Shown here in pieces: positions 54,972-63,633 of a DNA stretch of 64,000 bases. The position numbers and the translations under genes were made by a program. Within the stretch, counting starts at the first letter, position 1. Each line of letters starts with the position of its first letter. The notes beneath the pieces are model-generated. The model saw only the letters and a program-made list of their open reading frames with translations, had not been told where the DNA came from and did not search any database. Source of the stretch: Aliivibrio sifiae (GTDB taxonomy: Bacteria; Pseudomonadota; Gammaproteobacteria; Enterobacterales; Vibrionaceae); NCBI RefSeq assembly GCF_002954715.1, contig NZ_MSCP01000001.1:1025453-1089452 (forward strand), given 5' to 3'.

Positions 54972-55515
54972 ATGGTCATTAAGAAAAAGAAAAGTTCAAC
55001 AAGGTGAAGAAGTTAGTGATGAGAAAACCGTAGAACCTATTGAGAGCGGTGAGTACCTCGACGATCTGACAGACGTTAATGATTCTGTTGAACATTCTGG
55101 TGAAACTTCTACAGAAGCAGTAGAGGCGTTAGAAGAGCGTGTTGAGCTTCCCACCGAAGATGATCTTGGTGATATTACAGGTACAAGTAATGTGAGCCAA
55201 TTTATGGCAGTAGGCGTAGATAAAAATCTGAAAAAAGCCGCATTAAGAAAGATGTTTTTAAATCCAGAATTTGCGATGGAAGATGAACCTAACTACTCAA
55301 CACCACCAAAGTTAGATTCAGAAACCGCAGCTAAATTAAGAGATTGGATGGTTGAGCCAGTAGAAGAAGATGAGAGTGAATTAGAGCCTGAATTATCAAC
55401 GGAAGACCCCATCATAAATATAGACAATAATAGCGCACTTAATGGGAATGATAATGAATATCAATGCGTTACGGGCGATAAAGAACAAGAAAGTGAGACA
55501 AAAAAGACCATCTAA
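54952..55515 (+). CDS. DUF3306 formate dehydrogenase-cluster protein
   Basis: 187 residues from GTG 54952 (GGGG upstream; family start NFLSRWSLRKRK). The frame itself extends to 54910. After the basic N-terminus the protein is very acidic (VEPVEEDESELEPELS), with a short helix AALRKMFLNPEFAMEDE that is conserved in DUF3306. It is probably largely unstructured and may bridge partners. Coupled with DUF3305 by overlap. Confidence 0.85.
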   Translation: MSNFLSRWSLRKRKVQQGEEVSDEKTVEPIESGEYLDDLTDVNDSVEHSGETSTEAVEALEERVELPTEDDLGDITGTSNVSQFMAVGVDKNLKKAALRKMFLNPEFAMEDEPNYSTPPKLDSETAAKLRDWMVEPVEEDESELEPELSTEDPIINIDNNSALNGNDNEYQCVTGDKEQESETKKTI

Positions 55516-55521
55516 CCAATA

Positions 55522-55556
55522 GGGACATTTTGAACCAATTTGAGACAAAATGTCCC
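55522..55556. promoter_or_regulatory. Candidate enhancer: inverted repeat upstream of the fdh operon
   Basis: GGGACATTTTG (55522-55532) and CAAAATGTCCC (55546-55556) are perfect 11-base arms with a 13-base spacer. No T-run follows, so it is not a usual terminator. The same core occurs three times between tupA and the NtrC-type regulator gene (13743-13810). It lies about 100 bases before the -24 element at 55638. Confidence 0.65.
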
Positions 55557-55636
55557 GTCATTAAATAAAAGACAAAAAATAGTGTAAAAATACAGCGATT
55601 CTGGCTATTAATATAAATATTTATTATCCATTAAGT

Positions 55637-55652
55637 TGGTACGGTTATTGCG
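55637..55652 (+). promoter_or_regulatory. Sigma-54 promoter of the ferredoxin-fdh operon
   Basis: TGGTACGGTTATTGCG, GG at 55638-55639 and GC at 55650-55651, spacing 12. Transcription would start near 55663, about 56 bases before the preferred gene start. Confidence 0.72.
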
Positions 55653-55718
55653 ATATAACACCTAGAAACCAGTCATAGAACTGAATAGGCCCGAATGGGG
55701 TTAAGAATAGGTGAAGCA

Positions 55719-57383
55719 ATGTTATCTCAATTTTTAGCACAATCTGAAACAACAAATGCCAAAGCGCGTCAGTTTGCTATTACGCAAACCGTAGAGCTGA
55801 ACAACTTGATCCCACCAACAGTAAGCTATGAAAGCCGTGGCAACCTCGTTATTATTGGACCTACTCGCATCATTGTTGATGTTGCTGAACAATTTACTGA
55901 TTTAAACAGCATCACGCTTGTCTCTACCGAATCAGAAAACCAAGCTCATGAGTCAGCTCGTACGGTCTACTTTGCCAAAGAGTTATCTGTAAAAGGCTTT
56001 TTAGGTGCATTTGATATCGAATGTGTTGTGAATGGCGAAAAAGTAAACCTAGCGAAAGTCACCATTGGTGCAACAGCATTCGATTTAGTGCTGGATATGA
56101 AGCTAGACAGTGTAATGACAGAGCAAGTACCAGTCCCTGGTTATTACCCAGTCGGTCGTGGCTATCCTACGCTTGCACAAGTGCTTGATGAGTTACCCGA
56201 TCTTGTTGGTACGTTTGATAAACCAAAATATTTCCGTTTAAACCCTGATTTATGTGCCCATAGTTCTCGTGGCGTAAAAGGGTGTGAACGTTGTGTTGAT
56301 GCTTGTCCTGCTGGTGCATTAACCAGTGAAGGCACTGCAGAAAGCGGTCATCATATTCAAATTAACCCCTACCTTTGTCAAGGTGTTGGTACATGTTCAA
56401 CGGCTTGTCCAACAGAAGCCATCAGCTATGCATTGCCAGAAGCCGAAAAAACACAAAATTTTGCAGCTCGTTTACTAACAAACTATAGAAAAGAAGGTGG
56501 CGAGACTCCAATTATCGCTTTCTGTAGTGATCGTCATGAAAATTTCAATGTTATGGCGCTAAAAACGATGCCTGATCATGTTATTCCTGTCGTACTTGAT
56601 GAAATTTTATCTGTTGGTATCGACACATGGTTCTCTACATTAGTGAATGGTGCTGCTCAGGTTTTGTTTATCGCAAGCCGCAGAATGCCAGAAACGATTC
56701 AACGAGTATTAACTCAAGAAGTTGAAATCGCACAGGCGTTCTTAACGCAACTTGGTCTTGAACCGGAACGTGTGCAAGTTGTGTACATGGAAGCCCTAAA
56801 TGAAATGACGTTAATTGATACGCCATTATCAATTATTGATGGTCAATTAACAGGTAACAAGCGCGAACGCTTAATGGGCGCATTGGATCATTTAGCTGCA
56901 AACAACATTGAAATCACTGAAATTCAAACTATGCCATCTCACGCACCTTACGGCACTATTGATTGCGAAACTAAAGATTGTACGTTGTGCATGGGTTGTG
57001 TCGCAGTATGTCCAACGCGTGCATTACACAGTGATCCAGATTCACCTACATTGAAATTTATCGAGCAAGATTGTGTTCAATGTGGCTTGTGTGTGAATGC
57101 GTGTCCAGAAAAAGCATTAAGCATGAAAGTGCAGATGAACTGGAACCAAGAACAACGCCAAGAAACACAAATAATGCATAAAGAAGACGCAGCATGCTGT
57201 CTAACGTGCGGCAAACCATTTGCCCCTGCATCAATGATTGAAATGCTAAGAACGAAGTTACAAGGTAACCCTCACTTTAGCGATGAAGCCTCAATTAACC
57301 GCTTATACATGTGTGAAGACTGTCGTGTAAAAGACATCTTTGTCGACTTATCAGCAAACCCAGAAAAACAATTAAAGGTCTAA
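55719..57383 (+). CDS. Multi-cluster 4Fe-4S ferredoxin-like protein of the fdh cluster
   Basis: 554 residues from ATG 55719 (AGGTGA upstream; another ATG at 55695 lacks a good site). Four ferredoxin-like Cys motifs occur: CERCVDACPAGAL, CQGVGTCSTACPTEAI, CTLCMGCVAVCPTRAL and CVQCGLCVNACPEKAL. Extra Cys pairs lie near the C-terminus (CCLTCGKPF, CEDCRV). It is soluble and cytoplasmic, probably moving electrons to or from the formate dehydrogenase or helping its assembly. It is the first gene of the long operon with torD, TAT, fdhA, fdhB and fdhC. Confidence 0.9.
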   Translation: MLSQFLAQSETTNAKARQFAITQTVELNNLIPPTVSYESRGNLVIIGPTRIIVDVAEQFTDLNSITLVSTESENQAHESARTVYFAKELSVKGFLGAFDIECVVNGEKVNLAKVTIGATAFDLVLDMKLDSVMTEQVPVPGYYPVGRGYPTLAQVLDELPDLVGTFDKPKYFRLNPDLCAHSSRGVKGCERCVDACPAGALTSEGTAESGHHIQINPYLCQGVGTCSTACPTEAISYALPEAEKTQNFAARLLTNYRKEGGETPIIAFCSDRHENFNVMALKTMPDHVIPVVLDEILSVGIDTWFSTLVNGAAQVLFIASRRMPETIQRVLTQEVEIAQAFLTQLGLEPERVQVVYMEALNEMTLIDTPLSIIDGQLTGNKRERLMGALDHLAANNIEITEIQTMPSHAPYGTIDCETKDCTLCMGCVAVCPTRALHSDPDSPTLKFIEQDCVQCGLCVNACPEKALSMKVQMNWNQEQRQETQIMHKEDAACCLTCGKPFAPASMIEMLRTKLQGNPHFSDEASINRLYMCEDCRVKDIFVDLSANPEKQLKV

Positions 57384-57387
57384 TACC

Positions 57388-57999
57388 ATGAATGAACAAC
57401 ATCAGATCCGACAAGAAATTTATGGCTTATTAGCACATTTATTCCGTTCAGCACCAGAGCAAGCATTGGTTGACTGGCTAATTACTATTGAAACGGAAGA
57501 GAGTGACACTCATGGCATGAGCCAAGCGTGGAACCAATTGGTTAAAGCGGCTGAGAAATCAAGCACAGAAGCAACATTAGAAAAATTAGAAGACGAATAC
57601 CAAAATTTATTTATTGGTATCGGCCGTGGTGAAGTCATGCCGTTTGGTTCATGGCATGTAGCTGGTGCTTTAATGGAAAAACCATTAGTCGCACTTCGCC
57701 AAGATCTAATGCAATTAGGTTTTGAGCGAGCAGAAGACGTAAAAGAACCAGAAGATCATATTTCAGCATTATGTGAAGTAATGGCTATGCTTATTGAGGC
57801 GGGTGATGCAGAAGTGCTGCAACAACGTTTCTTTAATCGTCACATTCAACCTTGGTATGTCTCACTGTGCGAGCAAATCAATAACGCAGAAAATGCAGAT
57901 TTCTACAAATCAGTGGCGTGCCTAGCCGAAGCGTTCTTTAGTGTAGAACAAACACGCTTTGCAAAAAATCCAAACGCAATTGAAGTCACAGAAGTATAA
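57388..57999 (+). CDS. TorD-family chaperone
   Basis: 203 residues, all helical, with the TorD-family motif EPEDHISALCEVM and FGSWHVAGALMEKP. Such chaperones bind the twin-arginine signal of molybdo- or tungsto-enzymes until the cofactor is in place. It most likely serves FdhA at 58291. It begins four bases after the ferredoxin gene. Confidence 0.92.
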   Translation: MNEQHQIRQEIYGLLAHLFRSAPEQALVDWLITIETEESDTHGMSQAWNQLVKAAEKSSTEATLEKLEDEYQNLFIGIGRGEVMPFGSWHVAGALMEKPLVALRQDLMQLGFERAEDVKEPEDHISALCEVMAMLIEAGDAEVLQQRFFNRHIQPWYVSLCEQINNAENADFYKSVACLAEAFFSVEQTRFAKNPNAIEVTEV

Positions 58000-58077
58000 A
58001 TGTCGTCGTGACAACCCGAATTAAAACCATAAAAACAGACGCCCATTCCAAGTGAATTGGAAGCAAAGGAGCATTGA

Positions 58078-58278
58078 ATGAGCAATAACAAAACGGACCT
58101 AAACCGCCGAAATATACTGAAGGGCCTTGCAACTGCTGCTGCCGCAGGAACAGTAGCTGCTGCGGTTTCAGGAACAGCAAACGCAACACCATCAGTAACT
58201 GCTGAAAAAAGCGTTGAGAAAAAAGGCGATGGATATCGTGAAACTCAACATATTCGTGATTATTACGACAGCCTATAA
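58078..58278 (+). CDS. Small twin-arginine signal protein of the fdh region
   Basis: 66 residues. The N-terminus LNRRNILKGLATAAAAGTVA has a twin-arginine signal, followed by a short charged tail ending TQHIRDYYDSL. It matches the small formate dehydrogenase region TAT proteins found just before fdhA. It is likely exported and may bind the periplasmic enzyme. AAAGGAG precedes the ATG, and fdhA starts 12 bases after the stop. Confidence 0.88.
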   Translation: MSNNKTDLNRRNILKGLATAAAAGTVAAAVSGTANATPSVTAEKSVEKKGDGYRETQHIRDYYDSL

Positions 58279-58290
58279 CGGAGCATAATA

Positions 58291-61146
58291 ATGAAACTGA
58301 CTAAACGTTCCGATTCGGTACAAAAACAAGAAAACCAACTGGGCATTACTCGTCGTATGTTCATGCGTACCTCAACTATTGCCGCTGGTGCAGTAGCAAG
58401 CGCAAGCATGTTTGTTCCAAGCATGATGAGAAAAGCACAAGCACAGGAAGTGCCAGTCGATGCGCCAACAGAAGTGAAACGTACTATTTGTTCACACTGT
58501 TCTGTAGGTTGTGGTATTTACGCTGAAGTTCAAAATGGTGTGTGGACAGGTCAAGAACCTGCATTTGATCACCCATTTAACGCAGGTGGTCACTGTGCAA
58601 AAGGCGCAGCACTGCGTGAGCACGGCCATGGCGAACGTCGTCTAAAATACCCAATGAAGCTTGAAAACGGTAAGTGGAAAAAACTGTCTTGGGATCAAGC
58701 GATCGAAGAGATTGGTAACAAAACACTTGAGATCCGTAAAGAGTCTGGACCTGATTCAGTGTACTGGCTAGGTTCTGCTAAGCACAATAACGAACAAGCG
58801 TATTTGTACCGTAAAATGGCCTCATTATGGGGCACAAATAACGTCGATCACCAAGCACGTATTTGTCACTCAACTACAGTAGCCGGTGTTGCAAACACAT
58901 GGGGTTACGGTGCGATGACCAACTCGTTCAATGATATGCATAACTGTAAATCTATGCTATTCATTGGTTCAAATCCAGCAGAAGCTCACCCAGTAGCAAT
59001 GCAACATATTCTGATCGCAAAAGAGAAGAATGGTTGTAAGATCGTTGTTGCCGACCCACGTCGTACGCGTACAGCAGCAAAAGCAGATCACTATGTTTCA
59101 TTGCGTCCGGGTTCAGACGTTGCCTTCATTTGGGGCGTATTGTTCCACGTTTTTGCTAACAAATGGGAAGATCAAGAATTCATTAACCAACGTGTGTTTG
59201 GTATGGATGAGATCCGCACAGAAGTTGCAAAATGGAACCCAGCAGAAGTTGAACGCGTAACAGGCGTTACAGAAGCTGAAGTATATGAAACTGCAAAACT
59301 GCTTTCAGAAAATCGTCCAGGTTGTGTTGTTTGGTGTATGGGGGGTACTCAACATACAACAGGTAACAACAACACACGTGCATACTGTGTATTAGAACTT
59401 GCTCTTGGCAACATGGGTAAATCTGGTGGTGGCGCAAACATCTTCCGTGGTCACGATAATGTACAAGGCGCAACGGATTTAGGTGTTCTTTCAGATACGC
59501 TTCCTGGTTACTACGGTGTTGGTGAAGGCGCATGGAAACACTGGTCAAAAGTGTGGGATCTTGATTACGGATGGGTTCAAAACCGATTCGACCAAGGTAA
59601 ATACAATGGCAAAACGCCAATGAATAACTTTGGTATTCCAGTATCTCGTTGGGTTGATGGTGTTTTAGAAGACAAAGCAAACATCGAGCAAAACGATAAT
59701 ATCCGTGCAATGTTTTACTGGGGTCATGCAGTAAACTCACAAACACGTGGTACTGAGATCAGAAAAGCAATGAGCAAGTTGGATATGATGGTAATCGTCG
59801 ACCCATACCCAACCGTTGCAGCAGTAATGAACGATCGTACCGATGGCGTATACCTTCTTCCTGCGACAACGCAGTTTGAAACGCACGGCTCTGTAACGGC
59901 ATCAAACCGTTCATTCCAATGGCGTGAGCAAGTAATTCAACCATTGTTTGAATCAAAACCAGATCACGAGATCATGTACCTATTGACTAAAAAGCTGGGT
60001 TACTCAGATCAATTGTTCAAAAACATCAAAATTGATGAGAACAACCAACCTGTCATTGAAGACATTACTCGTGAATTCAACAAAGGTATGTGGACAATTG
60101 GTTACACAGGTCAAAGCCCAGAGCGTATTAAAGCGCATACACAAAACTGGCACACGTTCCACAAAACAACGCTAGAAGCAGAAGGCGGCCCAGTTAATGG
60201 CGAAACCTATGGTCTTCCTTGGCCTTGTTGGGGCACGCCAGAAATGAAGCACCCAGGTACGCACATTCTTTATGATACGTCTAAACCTGTAGCGGAAGGT
60301 GGCGGTAACTTCCGTACTCGTTTTGGTGTGGAATTTGAAGGCGAAAGCTTACTTGCAGAAGACAGCTATCCAGTAGGCTGTGAAATTGAAGACGGTCATC
60401 CAGAATTTACAGACAAACTGCTTAAGCAACTTGGCTGGTGGGACGACCTGACTGCGGCTGAAAAAGTAGCAGCAGAAGGTAAAAACTGGAAAACTGACTT
60501 ATCTGGCGGTATTCAACGTGTTGCAATTAAACACGGTTGTATGCCATTTGGTAATGCAAAAGCACGTGCGATTGTATGGACGTTCCCTGACCGTGTTCCA
60601 CAACACCGTGAGCCGTTATACACACCACGTCGTGATTTAGTTGCTGATTATCCAACATGGGATGACCGCGCGGCTAACTTCCGTATTCCAACGTTGTACA
60701 AAACAATTCAAGACCAAGACAAGTCAAAAGAATACCCAATTATTCTGACTTCTGGTCGTCTGGTTGAGTATGAAGGTGGTGGTGAAGAAACGCGTTCAAA
60801 TCCATGGCTTGCAGAGCTTCAACAAGAAATGTTTGTCGAAGTTAACCCGAAAGACGCAAACGACATCGGCTTTAAAGACGGTGATATGGTTTGGGTTGAA
60901 GGCGCAGAGAAAGGGCGAATTCACGTTAAAGCAATGGTGACACGTCGTGTTAAACCGGGCTTAGCGTTCGTACCATTCCACTTTGGCGGTAAATTCCAAG
61001 GTGAAGACTTAACGACTAAGTACCCAGAAGGTACGGTTCCATACGTTATTGGCGAAGCAGCAAACACAGCAACCACTTATGGTTATGATCCTGTAACACA
61101 AATGCAGGAAACCAAAGTGACACTATGTAAAATCACGAAAGCGTAA
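58291..61146 (+). CDS. fdhA: Formate dehydrogenase catalytic subunit (Mo/W-bis-MGD)
   Basis: 951 residues. A TAT signal (TRRMFMRTSTIAAGAVASAS) is followed by the 4Fe-4S motif TICSHCSVGCG with a fourth Cys in GGHCAKGAAL. The metal ligand is Cys192 (QARICHSTTVAG, codon TGT), so this is the cysteine and not the selenocysteine form, followed by catalytic His193. The C-terminal dinucleotide-binding domain is present (ILTSGRLVEYEGGGEETRSN). It oxidises formate in the periplasm. Cotranscription with fdhB and a cytochrome b gene points to respiratory electron transfer. The tup link suggests tungsten use, unproven. Confidence 0.95.
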   Translation: MKLTKRSDSVQKQENQLGITRRMFMRTSTIAAGAVASASMFVPSMMRKAQAQEVPVDAPTEVKRTICSHCSVGCGIYAEVQNGVWTGQEPAFDHPFNAGGHCAKGAALREHGHGERRLKYPMKLENGKWKKLSWDQAIEEIGNKTLEIRKESGPDSVYWLGSAKHNNEQAYLYRKMASLWGTNNVDHQARICHSTTVAGVANTWGYGAMTNSFNDMHNCKSMLFIGSNPAEAHPVAMQHILIAKEKNGCKIVVADPRRTRTAAKADHYVSLRPGSDVAFIWGVLFHVFANKWEDQEFINQRVFGMDEIRTEVAKWNPAEVERVTGVTEAEVYETAKLLSENRPGCVVWCMGGTQHTTGNNNTRAYCVLELALGNMGKSGGGANIFRGHDNVQGATDLGVLSDTLPGYYGVGEGAWKHWSKVWDLDYGWVQNRFDQGKYNGKTPMNNFGIPVSRWVDGVLEDKANIEQNDNIRAMFYWGHAVNSQTRGTEIRKAMSKLDMMVIVDPYPTVAAVMNDRTDGVYLLPATTQFETHGSVTASNRSFQWREQVIQPLFESKPDHEIMYLLTKKLGYSDQLFKNIKIDENNQPVIEDITREFNKGMWTIGYTGQSPERIKAHTQNWHTFHKTTLEAEGGPVNGETYGLPWPCWGTPEMKHPGTHILYDTSKPVAEGGGNFRTRFGVEFEGESLLAEDSYPVGCEIEDGHPEFTDKLLKQLGWWDDLTAAEKVAAEGKNWKTDLSGGIQRVAIKHGCMPFGNAKARAIVWTFPDRVPQHREPLYTPRRDLVADYPTWDDRAANFRIPTLYKTIQDQDKSKEYPIILTSGRLVEYEGGGEETRSNPWLAELQQEMFVEVNPKDANDIGFKDGDMVWVEGAEKGRIHVKAMVTRRVKPGLAFVPFHFGGKFQGEDLTTKYPEGTVPYVIGEAANTATTYGYDPVTQMQETKVTLCKITKA

Positions 61147-61159
61147 GGGGTGATATAAA

Positions 61160-61768
61160 ATGGCTAGAATGAAATTCTTATGTGACACCAAGCGTTGTAT
61201 TGAATGTAACGGCTGTGTCACAGCATGTAAAAACGAAAATGATGATGCACTAGAGTGGGGCATCCAACGTCGTCGCGTAGTAACACTAAACGACGGTGAG
61301 CCGGGTGAAACGTCAATCTCTGTTGCATGTATGCACTGTACAGATGCGCCTTGTATGGCCGTTTGTCCTGCGGATTGTTTTGAACACACAGAAGATGGCA
61401 TCGTACGTCATAACAAAGATCTTTGTATCGGTTGTGGTTACTGTCTATTTGCTTGCCCATTTGGTGCGCCGCAGTTCCCTAAACAGGGTGCATTTGCTGA
61501 GCGTGGCAAAATGGACAAATGTACATTCTGTGCAGGTGGTCCGGGTGTAGAACCAGGTTCACAAGAAGAGCGTGATAAGTACGGTGCAAACCGTATCGCA
61601 GAAGGTAAGTTACCAATGTGTGCTTCATTATGTTCAACAAAAGCACTGCTTGCTGGTGATGCAGAGAAAGTATCTGACATCTTCCGTCAACGTGTTGTAG
61701 AACGTGGTGCAAAAGACGCAGGTTGGACAGATGGTGAAGACTTATCGTTTGATGCGACTAAGAGCTAA
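61160..61768 (+). CDS. fdhB: Formate dehydrogenase iron-sulfur subunit
   Basis: 202 residues with four ferredoxin-type Cys groups: CIECNGCVTACKNE, CMHCTDAPCMAVCPADC, CIGCGYCLFACPFGAP and C-x2-C of MDKCTFCAGG with a late CASLC. It carries electrons from FdhA to the cytochrome b subunit. No TM helix, so it depends on FdhC for the membrane. It follows fdhA after 13 bases. Confidence 0.94.
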   Translation: MARMKFLCDTKRCIECNGCVTACKNENDDALEWGIQRRRVVTLNDGEPGETSISVACMHCTDAPCMAVCPADCFEHTEDGIVRHNKDLCIGCGYCLFACPFGAPQFPKQGAFAERGKMDKCTFCAGGPGVEPGSQEERDKYGANRIAEGKLPMCASLCSTKALLAGDAEKVSDIFRQRVVERGAKDAGWTDGEDLSFDATKS

Positions 61769-61784
61769 TCCAGTGGAGAGAGTG

Positions 61785-62801
61785 ATGTTTACACAATTAA
61801 AACGTCTTTCTCTTTCGTTATTGCTGCCATTATTGGCAGCATTAACGCTTTCGTTTGCAATGCCTAGCATGGCAAACGAAGGCACAGCGAATAAGAGTGC
61901 AGAGAAAGAAATGACCCAGCTTGCGGGCGCTGATTTTTGGCGTGAAGTAAGATCTGGTCAAGAAGGTTACACAACCTCAAAGTCACCAGAGCACGGAGTA
62001 CTTATTAGTACAGCTGGTGGTACATGGTTTGTATTGAAAGAAAAATGGATGTCGCCTTTAGGTGCGCTTGCTATTTTTGGTAGTTTAGTAATGGTAACTC
62101 TGGCGTATTTTGTCGTGGGCCCATTAAAACTAAGTAAACCAAAAACAGGTCGTAAGATTAAACGCTGGTCTCGTATGGACCGTGCCTTACACTGGAGTAT
62201 GGCATTTAGCTTTTTAACTTTAGCGTTCAGTGGGTTATGCTTGGTTTATGGTAAGCACTTTTTAAAGCCAATCTTACCAACTGATCTTTGGGGCATGATT
62301 ATTTATGCTGCGAAGCAGTACCATAACTACATGGGACCAATCTTCTTTATTCTATTAATGTGTGTACTTCTGAAATGGTGGAGAAAATCAATCTTCAACA
62401 AAACAGACATGCAGTGGTTCATGAAAATGGGCGGCATGGTTGGTAAACACAAAGGATCGCACCCATCAGCAGGTTTCTCTAATGGTGGTGAAAAAGCGAT
62501 TTACTGGTTATTGATTGTTTTTGGTGTTGTTGTCGCGTTCAGTGGTTTCGTATTAGATTTCCCAATCTTCGGTCAATTACGCCGTGATATGGAGTTATCT
62601 AACCTTGTTCATATGTTATCAGCATTGGTCTTAATCTGTGGTTTCATCTTCCACATCTATATCGGTTTGTTCGGTATGGAAGCGGGTTTAGATGGCATGG
62701 TTACCGGTGATGTTGATGAAACATGGGCAAAAGAGCACCATGATTTATGGTATAATGAAGTTAAAGACTTACCAGAGAATCAACCACAAGATAAAAAGTA
62801 G
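61785..62801 (+). CDS. fdhC: Formate dehydrogenase cytochrome b subunit
   Basis: 338 residues from ATG 61785 (GGAGAG upstream); the frame extends to 61704. A signal-like helix (LSLSLLLPLLAALTLSF) precedes about five hydrophobic helices. Histidines for heme b lie in RMDRALHWSMAFSFLTLAFS, AKQYHNYMGPIFF, LVHMLSALVLICGF and FHIYIGLFGMEAG. It passes electrons from FdhB to quinone in the inner membrane. A strong terminator closes the operon. Confidence 0.93.
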   Translation: MFTQLKRLSLSLLLPLLAALTLSFAMPSMANEGTANKSAEKEMTQLAGADFWREVRSGQEGYTTSKSPEHGVLISTAGGTWFVLKEKWMSPLGALAIFGSLVMVTLAYFVVGPLKLSKPKTGRKIKRWSRMDRALHWSMAFSFLTLAFSGLCLVYGKHFLKPILPTDLWGMIIYAAKQYHNYMGPIFFILLMCVLLKWWRKSIFNKTDMQWFMKMGGMVGKHKGSHPSAGFSNGGEKAIYWLLIVFGVVVAFSGFVLDFPIFGQLRRDMELSNLVHMLSALVLICGFIFHIYIGLFGMEAGLDGMVTGDVDETWAKEHHDLWYNEVKDLPENQPQDKK

Positions 62802-62834
62802 TTAGTCCTTAGAATTTATCTGTAAAAATTTAAA

Positions 62835-62866
62835 AGCCGAGCAGGGTAACTTGCTCGGCTTTTTTG
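62835..62866 (+). terminator. Terminator of the fdh operon
   Basis: AGCCGAGCA (62835-62843) pairs with TGCTCGGCT (62852-62860), then TTTTTG. Confidence 0.9.
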
Positions 62867-63037
62867 TACCTAAGGATTGAGGAAAGAGAAAATGCACTGC
62901 TTATGGTTAATATTATCAATAGCTTGGGTTTTAATAAAAACTAGAACTTAAAGGCAAAACAAAAAGAAAGCACATGAAATCTACTTAAGAAAGGATATGA
63001 TGTACGCAAGATAAATAACCACTTCAAAGGATGACTT

Positions 63038-63565
63038 ATGTTTACAGTAGAGGTTGACAGTGAATTAAAATTGGCACTTATTGAGCCATCTTTTGCGAAA
63101 AAGTATTTTGAAATCGTATCGAAGGAAGATGCTTATTTGTCTCAATGGCTAGCTTGGCCACCACATGCAAAATCTGAGGATTTCTTTTTACGCTTTGTTC
63201 GTAAATCATTATTGGATTATGCCGAAGGCAAAGGAATGGTTTGCGCCATGATCTACCAAGGTGAGTTGGTTGGTAATGTTAGTTTTAATACGATTAACCA
63301 TCAGTTAAAAGTGGCAGAGATAGGTTATTGGCTTAGTGAGTCTTATCAAGGTAAGGGTATTATTACTCGTGCAGTGTCTAAGTTAATCGAGATTGCATTC
63401 ACAGATTTACAACTTGAGAAAATTCAAATAGCAGCAGGCGAGCATAACCTACCAAGCCGTAAAGTTTGTGAGCGTTTAGGAATGACATTAGAAGGCATTA
63501 TTTCTAATCGAGAAAACTTGAATGGCAGTATTATCAACCATGCTATTTATGGCTTATCGAAGTAG
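63038..63565 (+). CDS. GNAT acetyltransferase (RimJ/RimL type)
   Basis: 175 residues. VAEIGYWLSESYQGKGIITR is the acetyl-CoA loop and NLPSRKVCERLGMTLEGII the closing motif, as in RimL/RimJ and YdaF-like enzymes. It probably acetylates an N-terminus or small amine. AAAGGATG precedes the ATG. It is a single gene beyond the fdh terminator. Confidence 0.9.
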   Translation: MFTVEVDSELKLALIEPSFAKKYFEIVSKEDAYLSQWLAWPPHAKSEDFFLRFVRKSLLDYAEGKGMVCAMIYQGELVGNVSFNTINHQLKVAEIGYWLSESYQGKGIITRAVSKLIEIAFTDLQLEKIQIAAGEHNLPSRKVCERLGMTLEGIISNRENLNGSIINHAIYGLSK

Positions 63566-63633
63566 GGTTTGAGTTAACTGCATAAAGCGATACGTTGTCG
63601 TATAGCATGGAGTGTTAGCTATACGAGGTAAGT

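Noticed and set aside
55522-55556. Inverted repeat as a terminator of DUF3306
   Set aside because: Stem is AT-rich in the middle, no T-run follows, and the same core is repeated near tupA, so an operator is more likely; a minor terminator role cannot be excluded.
57999-58077. Hairpin TTCCAA/TTGGAA between the TorD-like and TAT genes
   Set aside because: Only six pairs with no T-run; no reason to call a terminator within the operon.
58864-58866. Selenocysteine at the active site of FdhA
   Set aside because: The codon is TGT, not TGA, so the ligand is cysteine.
61218-61712. Several minus-strand frames opposite fdhB
   Set aside because: Antisense shadows of a gene with clear iron-sulfur motifs.
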